Positions 25,939 to 34,694 are shown, numbered from the stretch's first letter. The stretch is 64,000 nucleotides of DNA from Stenomitos frigidus ULC18 (GCF_003003795.1 NZ_PVWK01000097.1:1-64000); one strand, 5' to 3'. Numbers and translations are program-made. The notes: generated by a model not told the origin, from the letters alone.

Positions 25939-26919
25939 ATGTCTTTGAAGGATTCTTGGCAGCAGCAGAGACAGCAGCGCCAGCAAGAAGTAACACAACG
26001 GCAGCAGACAGTTTCTGAGTCGTTGTCAGCGACTAGGCAAACACGCCAGATCAAGGCAGTCCAACTACGCCACGAACTCAATGTCTTTCGTGAAGCGCTC
26101 GTGAGTGAAAGTACGGCACATCGCACCGAGCTACAGCAGTATTGCCAACGGCTGCATGGGGAGACACTGGCATTTCTAACGGCTGCAGGCGATCGCCGAC
26201 AGGCACAGGCAACTCAACTGGCTCAGGAACTTGCAATCTTTGTGCAAGTACTGCGACAGCAAACCGCAACGTTTCTAGCAACGGCGCAGGCAGAACGAGG
26301 TGTAGCCGCACAACAGTTAGAACAAGAACTAGTGACCTTTGTTGACGATCTACGCTCCGATGTTCAGAGTTACTTAATTGAACTCGAAGCCGTCCGTCAG
26401 CAGCGAGCCATACAGTTAAGTCAAGCACTGATTCAGAGTCGAGCCAAGCGCGAAGCCGAGACGCAAGCACTATTTCAGCGTTTGGCTGTCTTTCGGACAG
26501 AGTTGCGACGGTTTTCTCAAGACCTGCACAGCACCGTTTGGGGGGGCAATGATGCGCCTAGCGCCGAAACGCCTGTTGCTTCTCAGAATGGTACGAAGCC
26601 TATTGGTCGCGTTTCTGTATTGCCAAATGGCACAGTAGCTGTCACAACAACGGTGGGAGCCTTCCAGCACGGCAGCTCAGTAGCAGTCGTCCCACCTGTC
26701 AAAGCAGTGAAAGCATCGCCGCACGACACGATCGCTCACGAAAAGAATGTGTATGGACACATTCATCAAGCTCAGGGAGCACGGCTGACAGAGATTGAAT
26801 CAACACTTGGTCTTACCCGTTTTCAAGCGGTTGATGCGCTACGATCGCTGATCAAAAAAGGGTTAATCACCCAGCGCGATCGTATCTACTTGTGTCAAAC
26901 GCACCTTGCCCATACATAA
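25939..26919 (+). CDS. gvpC: Gas vesicle protein GvpC with extra C-terminal domain
   Basis: The N-terminal half (residues 1-195) is Gln-rich and helical, with degenerate 33-residue repeats. The clearest units run from RQAQATQLAQELAIF and from RGVAAQQLEQELVTF, 33 residues each, with more divergent units before and after. GvpC lies on the outside of the vesicle and strengthens the ribs. At 326 residues it is longer than the Anabaena protein (about 190). The extra part is a Val/Pro/Ser-rich linker (200-265) and a terminal domain of about 50 residues (VYGHIHQAQGARLTEIE and onward to RDRIYLC) that looks like a winged helix-turn-helix and also occurs at the end of GvpN. The ATG follows GGAAGGAGTTTTAACA. 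Confidence 0.88.
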   Translation: MSLKDSWQQQRQQRQQEVTQRQQTVSESLSATRQTRQIKAVQLRHELNVFREALVSESTAHRTELQQYCQRLHGETLAFLTAAGDRRQAQATQLAQELAIFVQVLRQQTATFLATAQAERGVAAQQLEQELVTFVDDLRSDVQSYLIELEAVRQQRAIQLSQALIQSRAKREAETQALFQRLAVFRTELRRFSQDLHSTVWGGNDAPSAETPVASQNGTKPIGRVSVLPNGTVAVTTTVGAFQHGSSVAVVPPVKAVKASPHDTIAHEKNVYGHIHQAQGARLTEIESTLGLTRFQAVDALRSLIKKGLITQRDRIYLCQTHLAHT

Positions 26920-27055
26920 AAGGGTGTAGGGAGTGGGGCGTAGGGTGTAGTGGACAAAGAACAGACGGTAACGATTGTGCTCCGCTCTTCGATCTCCCAC
27001 TCTTCATTCCTGACACCCGACACCCTCACACCTTCCCCCATTGAGAGGTTTAACT
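26920..27055. other. Spacer with REP-like filler between gvpC and gvpN
   Basis: G/T-rich GGGTGTAGGGAGTGGGG is followed by complementary C/A-rich CACCCGACACCCTCACACC, so the spacer can fold into a loose hairpin. GAGAGG at 27043-27048 is the ribosome site for gvpN. Confidence 0.55.
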
Positions 27056-28528
27056 GTGACGACTGTCCTTCGAGCTAGCCCCCGCCGTTTTGTTAGCACG
27101 CCTGCCATTGAACGAGTGGCAAATCGTGCCCTCCGCTATTTACAATCTGGTTATTCTGTTCATTTGCGCGGACCTGCTGGTACAGGCAAGACCACGCTAG
27201 CACTGCATTTGGCAGATATGCTGGCTCGTCCCCTGATGCTGATTTTTGGTGACGATGAGTTCAAAACCTCTGACCTCATTGGCAACCAGTCAGGCTACAC
27301 GCGCAAGCGAGTGGTCGATAACTATATCCACAGCGTCGTCAAAGTTGAGGACGAACTGCGGCAAAACTGGGCTGATTCTCGCCTTACACTTGCCTGTCGC
27401 GACGGCTTTACGCTGGTGTATGACGAATTCAACCGATCGCGCCCAGAGGTCAACAACGTTCTCCTATCGGCGCTGGAAGAAAAGCTGCTGGTGCTACCAC
27501 CCAGTAACAGCCGTAGCGAGTATGTTCGCGTGAGTCCCCATTTCCGCGCTATTTTTACCTCTAACCCAGAAGAATATTGCGGTGTACATGCAACGCAAGA
27601 TGCACTGATGGATCGTCTGGTCACGATTAACATACCTGAACCAGATGAACTGACGCAGCAAGAAATTTTGGTGCAAAAAACAGAGATTGATCGCGCGAGT
27701 GCTTTACTCATCGTGCGACTCGTCAAAGAATTTCGGGTAAGAACGGGGAACGAAAAGTCTTCTGGTTTGCGTTCTTGCTTAATGCTAGGGAAGGTTTGCC
27801 ATGACCATGAGATTCTCGCAACGCCCGGAAACGCTGATTTCCGTGATCTTTGCTTTGATATATTGCTCTCCCGATCAAGCCTGCCCGTAGCAGAAACAAC
27901 CAAAATCTTGTGGGAGTTGCTCAATGAAGCGATCAGTCTTGGCTTGTTTGAAGCAGCACTGAACGAGTCAGAGCCAAGTCAAGCAGCCTGCGTTATGGCT
28001 ATGGTAAGTGCCGATGTGGCAAAACCCGAAGCCACGATCGCGCAAGCAGAAGCAATCACTGAAGCGCTGGTAGCACTGGTAGAGGAAGTCGCATTGGCTG
28101 AAGAAGTCGCATTGGCTGAAGAAGTCGCACTGGCTGAAGAAGTCGCACTGGCTGAGGAAGTCGCACTGGCTGAGGAAGTGATTGCGCCGATCCCGCAAGC
28201 AGAGGCGATCACTCAGGCGTTGGCAGCACTGGCAGAGGATGTGGCACTGGTAGAAACGGTAGTTGCGCCGCTTACTCTAACCACAGAAATCGCTCTACCC
28301 ACAGCCTCAATGTCGCCACTTTCTGTAGATGCGGTCATGCAAGAGGAGGTGACCTCTTATGAGCAGGCAATCATCGCTTACCTCAAGCAAGTGAATGGGG
28401 CGCGGCTGTCTCAAATTGAGCACGCTTTAGAACTTGATCGGTTTCGTACCGTTGACATTTTGCGCTTCCTCCAAGACAAGGGCAGCGTGATGCTGCGCGA
28501 TCGGCTTTATCTTTGCACGGAGGGTTAA
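27056..28528 (+). CDS. gvpN: Gas vesicle AAA ATPase GvpN with long C-terminal extension
   Basis: Residues 1-290 form a MoxR-type AAA+ ATPase: [19 protein letters not shown], Walker [14 protein letters not shown], Walker [14 protein letters not shown], sensor 1 [10 protein letters not shown]. GvpN acts in gas vesicle assembly, likely as an ATP-driven maturation factor. The usual length is about 300-350; here about 490, because of an Ala/Glu/Val-rich region with VALAEE repeated five times (18-bp tandem repeat, 28085-28174) and a terminal domain ([17 protein letters not shown] onward to RDRLYLC) related to the end of GvpC, 24 identities in 49 by my alignment. I use the GTG start at 27056, which matches the usual VTTVL beginning and has GAGAGG upstream; the frame opens 5 codons earlier. 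Confidence 0.88.
   Translation: MTTVLRASPRRFVSTPAIERVANRALRYLQSGYSVHLRGPAGTGKTTLALHLADMLARPLMLIFGDDEFKTSDLIGNQSGYTRKRVVDNYIHSVVKVEDELRQNWADSRLTLACRDGFTLVYDEFNRSRPEVNNVLLSALEEKLLVLPPSNSRSEYVRVSPHFRAIFTSNPEEYCGVHATQDALMDRLVTINIPEPDELTQQEILVQKTEIDRASALLIVRLVKEFRVRTGNEKSSGLRSCLMLGKVCHDHEILATPGNADFRDLCFDILLSRSSLPVAETTKILWELLNEAISLGLFEAALNESEPSQAACVMAMVSADVAKPEATIAQAEAITEALVALVEEVALAEEVALAEEVALAEEVALAEEVALAEEVIAPIPQAEAITQALAALAEDVALVETVVAPLTLTTEIALPTASMSPLSVDAVMQEEVTSYEQAIIAYLKQVNGARLSQIEHALELDRFRTVDILRFLQDKGSVMLRDRLYLCTEG
28085..28174 (+). repeat. 18-bp tandem repeat inside gvpN
   Basis: Five units of GAAGTCGCAxTGGCTGAA (last ones with GAG), each coding EVALAE. A partial sixth unit diverges. Copy number could change by slippage without shifting the frame. 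Confidence 0.95.
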
Positions 28529-28531
28529 ACG

Positions 28532-28906
28532 ATGACTGCTGCTATTCCTACGAAAAGCTATCCTACTACGCCTCTCTCTACCAAAGACTCGGCGCGATCG
28601 ATTACGACCTCTACCTCAGGCTCATCGCTGGCAGACGTTTTGGAGCGTGTGTTAGACAAAGGCATTGTCATCGCTGGCGATATTTCCGTTTCCGTTGCCA
28701 CCACTGAACTCCTGAATATCCGCATCCGTTTACTCATTGCGTCGGTTGATAAAGCGAAGGAAATGGGCATCAACTGGTGGGAAAACAATCCCCACTTCAG
28801 CACCCAATCTCAAGGGTTGATCGAAGCAAATCATCAGTTGCTACAACGGGTAGAAAGTCTGGAAACTGAGCTGAAAACGCTGCGGCTAAACGCTGCTGAG
28901 GGATGA
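28532..28906 (+). CDS. gvpJ: Gas vesicle protein GvpJ
   Basis: A minor structural or nucleation protein of the GvpA family. The core (LADVLERVLDKGIVIAGDIS, then VSVATTELLNIRIRLLIASVD) is GvpA-like; the C-terminus has GINWWENNPHFS and a short coiled coil (LLQRVESLETELKTL). An N-terminal Ser/Thr stretch of 30 residues precedes the core. ATG is three bases after the gvpN stop, so it is translationally coupled. Confidence 0.92.
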   Translation: MTAAIPTKSYPTTPLSTKDSARSITTSTSGSSLADVLERVLDKGIVIAGDISVSVATTELLNIRIRLLIASVDKAKEMGINWWENNPHFSTQSQGLIEANHQLLQRVESLETELKTLRLNAAEG

Positions 28907-29092
28907 GGGATGAGGGATGAAAGGCTAAAGGCTAAACCCTCTTCACACCTCTCACTTCACACCTCACACCTTTCTTGGAATTCAAAACTCAAAACTCAAA
29001 ACTCAAATCTGCCACAACTCAAAACTCTCCCAAGGCATCGTTGATCGAAAAATCAACGAAGATAGAGACAGGCAACATACCTGGCAAACCGA
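28907..29092. other. Spacer with AAACTC filler
   Basis: CTCAAAACTCAAAACTCAAAACTC and similar runs, plus GATGAGGGATGAGGGATG duplications, are typical filler repeats between genes of this genome. Confidence 0.6.
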
Positions 29093-29554
29093 GTGACTGC
29101 TTCTGATCTTCCGATTCAAGCTCTTTCAGTTTCACCAAAAGCCAGTAAAGATGCTGGCTTGGCACCGCTTTTGCTTACGGTCGTTGAGCTGGTGCGCCAA
29201 CTGATGGAGGCACAGGTGATCCGACGCATGGAAACAGGTGAATTGAGTGATGATGACCTCGATCGCGCTGCTGAAAGCCTCCGCAAACTCGAAGAACAGG
29301 TGGTCGAGATTTGCAACATTTTTGAAATCGACCCTGCTGATCTAAATGTTGATCTGGGTGAAATTGGCACCTTGCTGCCGAAAGCAGGCGGCTACTATCC
29401 CGGTGAAAATTCTGCCAGCCCAACGATTTTGGAACTCCTCGATCGCCTCTTAAATAAAGGGATTGTGCTACAAGGCAACGTCGAGTTAGGGTTGGCAAAC
29501 ATTGACCTGATTCACGCCAAACTGCAATTAGTACTCACAGCAAAACCAATTTAA
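29093..29554 (+). CDS. gvpK: Gas vesicle protein GvpK
   Basis: The 153-residue protein matches GvpK: LLTVVELVRQLMEAQVIRRM, then GELSDDDLDRAAESLRKLEE, ADLNVDLGEIGTLLP and a GvpA-like C-terminal domain (LLDRLLNKGIVLQGNVELGL). GvpK is needed for vesicle formation in other hosts. Start GTG at 29093 after an ACCGAGTGA context; no strong ribosome site. Confidence 0.9.
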   Translation: MTASDLPIQALSVSPKASKDAGLAPLLLTVVELVRQLMEAQVIRRMETGELSDDDLDRAAESLRKLEEQVVEICNIFEIDPADLNVDLGEIGTLLPKAGGYYPGENSASPTILELLDRLLNKGIVLQGNVELGLANIDLIHAKLQLVLTAKPI

Positions 29555-29672
29555 ACGGTTGAGCGTTAGAGCGCACGCTGGGAAGGGGCACTATAAAGGT
29601 GGACGCTGATCGAACGCAACGCGATCGCATTAGCAAACTCGTCTCATCCCCCACCTCCACCCGTTGCCCCTT

Positions 29673-30416
29673 ATGACAGACAGATTTTACCTTTACGGCA
29701 TTTTTCCTGCTCCTGGACCTCAAGCGTTGCACCTTGAAGGCTTAGATAAGCAACCTGTACACACGCAGGTAATTGACGGTTTTACCTTTCTATACTCCGA
29801 AGCGCAGCAGGAGCACTACCTGGCAAGTCGGCGTAATCTGTTAGGGCACGAAAAAGTTTTGGAGCAGGCAATGGAAGTGGGCTACCGGACGCTCTTACCA
29901 CTACAGTTTGGGCTGGTGATAGAAAATTGGGAGACTGTGACTCAGCAGCTGATCACCCCCTACAATCAAGGTCTGGAAAAATTGTTCACCAAACTCGACG
30001 GGCAGCGCGAAGTTGGAGTGAAAGTCTTCTGGGAAGCCGATCGCGAACTGCTAATGCTACTGGAAGAAAACCAGAGCCTCAAGGAAAAGCGAGACAGTCT
30101 GGAAGGACGCACCCTGGGGATGGATGAAGTGGTCGCGATTGGACAGGCGATCGAACGTGCTCTGGAAAGCCGCAAGCAAGCCATCATTCAAACTTTTCGC
30201 GACACTCTTAATGCACTGTCGGGCGATCGCGTTGAGAACGATACACTCACTGAAGCCATGATTTACAACGCGGCTTATCTCATCCCCTGGCAAGCAGAAC
30301 CCGACTTCAGTGCCTACGTAGAGGCCCTCGATCATCAGTTCGACGGTCGGCTGAAGATTCGCTACAACAACTTCACCGCACCGTTTAACTTTGCTCAACT
30401 TGATCGGCTGGATTAG
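29673..30416 (+). CDS. gvpF: Gas vesicle protein GvpF/L
   Basis: The 247-residue protein belongs to the GvpL/GvpF family: RFYLYGIFPAPG, YRTLLPLQFGLVI, GVKVFWEADRELLMLLEEN and MIYNAAYLIPW. GvpF is found on the inside-facing side of vesicles and may help nucleate them. The frame begins at TTG 29664, but the ATG at 29673 is a better start. C-terminal end RLKIRYNNFTAPFNFAQLD is typical. Confidence 0.92.
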   Translation: MTDRFYLYGIFPAPGPQALHLEGLDKQPVHTQVIDGFTFLYSEAQQEHYLASRRNLLGHEKVLEQAMEVGYRTLLPLQFGLVIENWETVTQQLITPYNQGLEKLFTKLDGQREVGVKVFWEADRELLMLLEENQSLKEKRDSLEGRTLGMDEVVAIGQAIERALESRKQAIIQTFRDTLNALSGDRVENDTLTEAMIYNAAYLIPWQAEPDFSAYVEALDHQFDGRLKIRYNNFTAPFNFAQLDRLD

Positions 30417-30613
30417 TGGTTAGTGGTCACTGGGTAGAAGAAAGCTGACGGGTCACTGCTAATCGCTGACCGCCCAATCAACTCAAAACTCTCTAGCTTG
30501 TCGGCGCGTAAAGCCTTCGGCATACAAGAAACACAAAGTGGCTCCTTCGGAGCTAGCGCTACTCAAAACTCAACTTTTATCCTTCATCCTTTAGCCTTTC
30601 ATCCCCCATCCCC
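30417..30613. other. Spacer with filler and a MITE-core fragment
   Basis: AGTGGTTAGTGGTCACTGGG and CAACTCAAAACTC filler occupy the gap. Around 30505-30545, GCGTAAAGCCTTCGGCATAC followed by AAGAAAC matches the core of the elements at 38518 and 49747. Confidence 0.6.
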
Positions 30614-30874
30614 ATGCTCTTCAAACTCCTCTTCGCCCCCGTCACTGGTCTCGGTTGGATTGCTGAGCAAATCCAACAACGCGCTGACACCGAGCTTGAT
30701 GCTACAGAAAATCTTAGCAAGCGACTTTTAGCACTCCAACTTGCGTTTGATATGGGTGACATTCCTGAAAACGAGTTTGAAGTCCAAGAAGAAGAGCTGT
30801 TGGTGGCAATTCAGGCGCTGGAAGATCGTAAACGTGCCGAAGCGGCCTTAGAAGCAGTCGCTGAAATGGACTAG
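30614..30874 (+). CDS. gvpG: Gas vesicle protein GvpG
   Basis: The 86-residue protein has the GvpG layout: LFAPVTGLGWIAEQIQQRAD, then LQLAFDMGDIPENEFEVQEE and a terminal helix. GvpG is a small helical protein required for vesicle assembly in other gvp clusters. ATG follows CCCATCCCC without a Shine-Dalgarno sequence. Confidence 0.9.
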   Translation: MLFKLLFAPVTGLGWIAEQIQQRADTELDATENLSKRLLALQLAFDMGDIPENEFEVQEEELLVAIQALEDRKRAEAALEAVAEMD

Positions 30875-30988
30875 CTCACTGGTTTTAACCTGAAGGAACT
30901 ATCAGTGTGAGCAAGGTCGGATAGGATAGTGTCATTATGATGGCGCTCAAGCCTCTGTCAAACGGTTGGCTCAGGACAGATTAACACT

Positions 30989-31294
30989 ATGTTTTCTCAA
31001 AGCTATTATCTCATCCGATCGAGAGCCGATGGCAGCTATTTAGTGGCGCATCCTCATGGGGATGAAAAAGCAAAGGACGAACAGCGCTCTAGCCCCAGCT
31101 TTTTGCTCTTATTTCGCGAGCATTTTGACGCTTTAAGTTACCTCAATACTCATGCTTCAGGCATGGCCGATCGCTTCACGGTAGAATCAATCCCTGGTAC
31201 ACAGATCGACAACTTGCTGAAACGATGGAGTTTTACAGGCGTTGGGGTTGTTCAAGATCCTCTGATCCCAAGAATTGAATTTCTCTCAAAATAA
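30989..31294 (+). CDS. Candidate GvpV (small protein after gvpG)
   Basis: This 101-residue protein begins SYYLIRSRADGSYLVAHP and continues FLLLFREHFDALSYLNTHAS, with a basic middle. In Anabaena-type clusters gvpG is followed by gvpV, and the position, size and direction here agree. I cannot confirm the match from memory, so the name is withheld. It could be regulated together with the gas vesicle genes or have its own promoter in the 114-bp gap. Confidence 0.6.
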   Translation: MFSQSYYLIRSRADGSYLVAHPHGDEKAKDEQRSSPSFLLLFREHFDALSYLNTHASGMADRFTVESIPGTQIDNLLKRWSFTGVGVVQDPLIPRIEFLSK

Positions 31295-31328
31295 GCGAGT
31301 GCTTCATTTTGGCAGCACCAGCAAAAAA

Positions 31329-32672
31329 TCAACTGGGAAAACATTTGCCAAAGGCTTGCAGGAGTTTTGGCGACCCGTTGATGCGAATCTTGCGTTGTAG
31401 TAAGGCCCAGATCAGGTTGTATTCTTTCGCCAGAAAGCGTAACCAGGTTTCACTGTCTGCCGTAATTTTGAGATTAGCGGTACCGTTGTGACCATCCTCT
31501 ATCTGAACCGTCTGATCCTGAATCGTCACGGTTACTTTGCGGCGTTCTGACCCCGTAAAAGTGAACTGATAGGTGGCATTCAATCCTTTGGCCTGTTCGC
31601 GTTGAAAGAGCAACGGCAAGCCAAACAAAAAGCCCTGAAGTGATCGTGGATGAATGCCACTACTCACCCGCCTCACCGTTTTATGGGGAAAGTATTTCGT
31701 CACATAGGTTTCCGCATCCGACCCTGGCACGACATAAATTGGTTCTAGTTTTTCTCGCAACGGCTTAACTACTGTCTGCACAAACTCTTTGCGATTGGCC
31801 AAAAATGGACCAATGACATCCTCCCCCGCAGGACAAGCAGCCATGCAGTACGCCGCTTTATAATTTGCCTTGAAGGACAAGCTTTGCCACATCGAAGCAG
31901 ACTCGGAATCGTTTACCTTGCGGCGATAAGCCAGCGCCTCATTGCTATCGGCGATCGCTTCTGCCCAATCGGTAAAGCCACTCATAAACTCACGGTAGTT
32001 GTGGGTATAGCAGGCAGAAAAGTTAAAGTGCCCATCGGGTGCAATGGCGCCTACAGGACAGGCAGAAACACATAAACGGCATTCCAGACAAGGATTGTAG
32101 TCGATCGGATACGTATACTCCGTCACAACTGCGTCCACTAACACGGTTCCTAACAAGATGAAATTACCAAACTTGGGATGAATCACATTGCGATGAATGC
32201 CCATGTGCCCCAGCCCAGCGGCTACAGCGATCGGTTTATGCGATACCACCCAGGTTTTGCCCGGAAAGCGATCCATCTCCATCGGAAAGCCAGCAGCAGG
32301 GTTTAAGGCTCTCACACCAATGTCATCCAACCGTTGGACGATCGCTCGTGCCGTCTCATTTGTGTCATCATTGGCGGCATGAAACTCGAGATTGGCGATG
32401 GAACGTGCTGGCGCACGAACATTTTCTCGGTTCATGCGACAAACAAAACTAAGCAATGTTTTCGTCGATGGGAACGCTCCCACAATGTCCGTATACTGAT
32501 CGGCGATCGTCGGTCGGTCAAGCTCTACAAAGCCCACATCATCAGCACCTGCATCCAGGCAAAGCTGACGGAGTGCATCGACATTCAGTGGCATCGTCTT
32601 CACGGTACGATCGCTCACAGCCGCCTGCTCACGCCACCATTTCACGGTCGGATGGTCATCAAATTTCGGCAT
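31329..32672 (-). CDS. Ferredoxin-type reductase fused to an SCP2 domain
   Basis: The first 340 residues resemble the 4Fe-4S reductase group that includes reductive dehalogenase-like and epoxyqueuosine reductase-like proteins: VGFVELDRPTIADQY, GFPMEMDRFPGKTW, GLGHMGIHRNVIHPKFGN, and two iron-sulfur cysteine sets (CLECRLCVSACPVGA and a later CMAACPAG). A cobalamin- or flavin-binding role cannot be decided. The final 110 residues (YQFTFTGSERRKVTVTIQDQ, then a helix with SPKLLQAFGKCFPS) have the plan of SCP2 sterol-transfer domains, suggesting a hydrophobic substrate or carrier. The start MPKFDD at 32672 has a GGAGGA upstream. It is the last gene of a MarR-governed unit. Confidence 0.78.
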   Translation of the reverse strand: MPKFDDHPTVKWWREQAAVSDRTVKTMPLNVDALRQLCLDAGADDVGFVELDRPTIADQYTDIVGAFPSTKTLLSFVCRMNRENVRAPARSIANLEFHAANDDTNETARAIVQRLDDIGVRALNPAAGFPMEMDRFPGKTWVVSHKPIAVAAGLGHMGIHRNVIHPKFGNFILLGTVLVDAVVTEYTYPIDYNPCLECRLCVSACPVGAIAPDGHFNFSACYTHNYREFMSGFTDWAEAIADSNEALAYRRKVNDSESASMWQSLSFKANYKAAYCMAACPAGEDVIGPFLANRKEFVQTVVKPLREKLEPIYVVPGSDAETYVTKYFPHKTVRRVSSGIHPRSLQGFLFGLPLLFQREQAKGLNATYQFTFTGSERRKVTVTIQDQTVQIEDGHNGTANLKITADSETWLRFLAKEYNLIWALLQRKIRINGSPKLLQAFGKCFPS

Positions 32673-32723
32673 GAAGTCCTCCTGCATGGGAAACTGTATG
32701 GATCGACATCTTTAAGGGAACCA

Positions 32724-33188
32724 TTAAGACGGGTTGATCGCGGTCAAATCCGCCAGTAGCGACAGTAACGTTTGTGACTTCTGTTGCCCAAACTGCTGCT
32801 GCACATTGCTTTGGGCTTGTTCCCACAGGGGGAAGGCTTGCATCATGATCTCATGCCCCTTGGGTGTCAGTGATGCCAAGCGGACGCGGCGATCGGCACC
32901 AGGCTCGATCGCGACCAACCCCCGTTTCTCTAGCAGCTTCAGATTTCGAGTCAAGGTGGTTTGATCAACAAATAACGCTTGAGCCAACTGCGTGATGGGC
33001 ACAGACTCAAACAAATGAAGCGATACCAACAGCGTAAACTGGTTGACCACCAACTCCACCGGACGCAAGGCTGCATCATACACTTGCGTGATAATGCGTG
33101 ACGCTCGACGAATATGCAGCCCCATGCAGGTTACAGGAACTTGGCTCACGCCAGCATTAGCTTGAGAAACTTGCTTGTTTATCGTCAT
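32724..33188 (-). CDS. MarR family transcriptional regulator
   Basis: The 154-residue protein has the MarR winged helix: FTLLVSLHLFESVPITQLAQ, then ALFVDQTTLTRNLKLLEKRG and the wing RRVRLASLTPKG. Helices at both ends would form the dimer. Lying between a methyltransferase and a ferredoxin-SCP2 gene, and downstream of a perfect palindrome at 33689-33710, it is probably the repressor of this unit, including itself, and releases DNA on binding a small phenolic or lipophilic ligand. Confidence 0.88.
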   Translation of the reverse strand: MTINKQVSQANAGVSQVPVTCMGLHIRRASRIITQVYDAALRPVELVVNQFTLLVSLHLFESVPITQLAQALFVDQTTLTRNLKLLEKRGLVAIEPGADRRVRLASLTPKGHEIMMQAFPLWEQAQSNVQQQFGQQKSQTLLSLLADLTAINPS

Positions 33189-33197
33189 TGCCGTGCC

Positions 33198-33656
33198 CTA
33201 TAGCCACCGACGCACCTTTGCCTGGTAACTCAAAAACTGATCGCCAAATAATGTCGTTAGTGTCCGTTCCTCTGGTGTGATTTGGAACCTATTTACATAG
33301 AGGATGAAACCGAACACGCCGACCAGTGACCACAGAGAAGACAGATAGACCGCCCACGCAACCAGTAAAAGGGCTAAGCCAACGTACATTGGGTTGCGGG
33401 AGACCCCGTAAATACCAGAGCAGACAAGAGACGACGCCTTTTCTGGATTGACCGGGTTGATGGTTGTCTTTGCCTGCCTGAAGGAAACGATACCTGACAG
33501 CGCGAAGACGGCAGCAGCGATCGCAACGACTGCCGCTGAGACGATACGAACACTGCTGCTAGCAACCACCGGAAAAACGGTGGCAAGTGCCCACATACCC
33601 AGCCCAAAGAGGACAGCAACAAGGGGTGGGGGGATTTTGGTTTCGAGTCCGCTCAT
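33198..33656 (-). CDS. Isoprenylcysteine methyltransferase-like membrane protein
   Basis: The protein has four to five hydrophobic helices and the ICMT/PEMT-type block LVCSGIYGVSRNPMYVGLAL, then PEERTLTTLFGDQFLSYQAK at the end; the R-N-P-MY and FGDQFxxY-x-x-V-R-R-W pattern belongs to the membrane methyltransferase family (NnrU/PEMT-like). Substrate unknown, probably a lipid or lipid-linked cysteine or thiol. The ATG at 33656 is chosen because GGAGG precedes it; the frame opens 5 codons earlier. Confidence 0.8.
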   Translation of the reverse strand: MSGLETKIPPPLVAVLFGLGMWALATVFPVVASSSVRIVSAAVVAIAAAVFALSGIVSFRQAKTTINPVNPEKASSLVCSGIYGVSRNPMYVGLALLLVAWAVYLSSLWSLVGVFGFILYVNRFQITPEERTLTTLFGDQFLSYQAKVRRWL

Positions 33657-33688
33657 ACAGTTAGCCTCCACAGTTAAGTTGGCCGTAT

Positions 33689-33710
33689 ATTATATGTATA
33701 TACATATAAT
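33689..33710. promoter_or_regulatory. Perfect 22-bp palindrome, likely MarR operator
   Basis: ATTATATGTATATACATATAAT is identical to its reverse complement and lies 33 bp upstream of the methyltransferase start. Its AT-rich, two-fold symmetric form fits a MarR dimer site, probably overlapping the promoter of the unit. Confidence 0.7.
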
Positions 33711-33876
33711 TGTTGGTTTTGTCAAACCAAACCATCGTTGTGCCCGACACCCACCCCAACCTCTACAACCGTTGCTCGCCCTGGAATCTATCGATTGAGA
33801 TAGCGGGTGGTCATCGCAAACTCAATCGGGCTATATCGGTGAAGCCGCACCGACTCATACTCAAAACCGCTCTTGA

Positions 33877-34599
33877 TCAAGAAGCAGCCTGGAGGTGCTG
33901 CTGAAAGAACTGCGTTAGTTCATGCCAAGCGTCTTTGGCTGCGTGCTGGTTGTAATCAGAGCGTTCGTGACAGAAAAACCCGTGTCCTGCTTCAGGGTAA
34001 ACTTTCAGGCTAGGGTCTTTGCTGAGTTCTTGGAAGCGCGCCTTAATTTGTTGGATGCGATCGCCTGGAATGAATGGATCGCGTCCCCCAAAAAATAAAT
34101 AGATGGGTACTGTAATGTCTTTCACAGCATCGATCCACTCATCTAGAACCATGCCATAAAAGGAAGCCACTGCTGCAATTTCATCAGAAAACTTACAAGC
34201 TGTGAAAAAGGTCAAGCCGCCACCCAGACAGAATCCTGTGACGCCGACTAGATTGGGCTTCACGTCTGGGTGCGACTTTACATACGTTAATGCGGCTTGA
34301 AGGTCGTTCTCCATTGGCTGGCCGAAATCCAGTCGCCACATTGCCGCCATTGCCTGCTCCACCGCGTCATAGCCAAATGTGTGATTCGGCAACTCGCGAT
34401 AGTATAAATCTGGGGTGAGTACTACATAGCCTTCGTGAGCAATCCGAGTGGCTACAGCTCGAAGGTATGATGTTAAGCCAAATGCCTCCATCAGCAACAG
34501 GATAGCGGGTTTGCGATCGGGCGTATTGGGTATCAGAAGCACGGCAGGCATCTGTCCATCGGGTGTGGTGATCAACACTTCAGTTTGTTTGATTTGCAT
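33877..34599 (-). CDS. Dienelactone hydrolase family protein
   Basis: An alpha/beta hydrolase with a cysteine nucleophile in GVTGFCLGGG, acid in FFGGRDPFIPG and His in PEAGHGFFCHERSDYN, the usual dienelactone hydrolase set. It hydrolyses lactones or esters; the natural substrate is unknown. I use the ATG at 34599 (MQIKQTEVLIT), since GGAG lies 8 bp upstream. The gene lies next to an AraC-type regulator on the same strand, which may control it. Confidence 0.82.
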   Translation of the reverse strand: MQIKQTEVLITTPDGQMPAVLLIPNTPDRKPAILLLMEAFGLTSYLRAVATRIAHEGYVVLTPDLYYRELPNHTFGYDAVEQAMAAMWRLDFGQPMENDLQAALTYVKSHPDVKPNLVGVTGFCLGGGLTFFTACKFSDEIAAVASFYGMVLDEWIDAVKDITVPIYLFFGGRDPFIPGDRIQQIKARFQELSKDPSLKVYPEAGHGFFCHERSDYNQHAAKDAWHELTQFFQQHLQAAS

Positions 34600-34694
34600 C
34601 TGTTCGCTCCAGAAAAACCTGTTGCTCACAGCTTACAAAGCTGGCTGGTCGGAACTCTAGAAGAAAATTGCGGCATTTTAGTCAATTCTTGCGG

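Noticed and set aside
28085..28174. Possible CRISPR-like array
   Set aside because: Units are contiguous with no spacers, and they encode part of GvpN.
27968..28212. Repetitive minus-strand frames opposite gvpN
   Set aside because: They are only the complement of the 18-bp tandem repeat.
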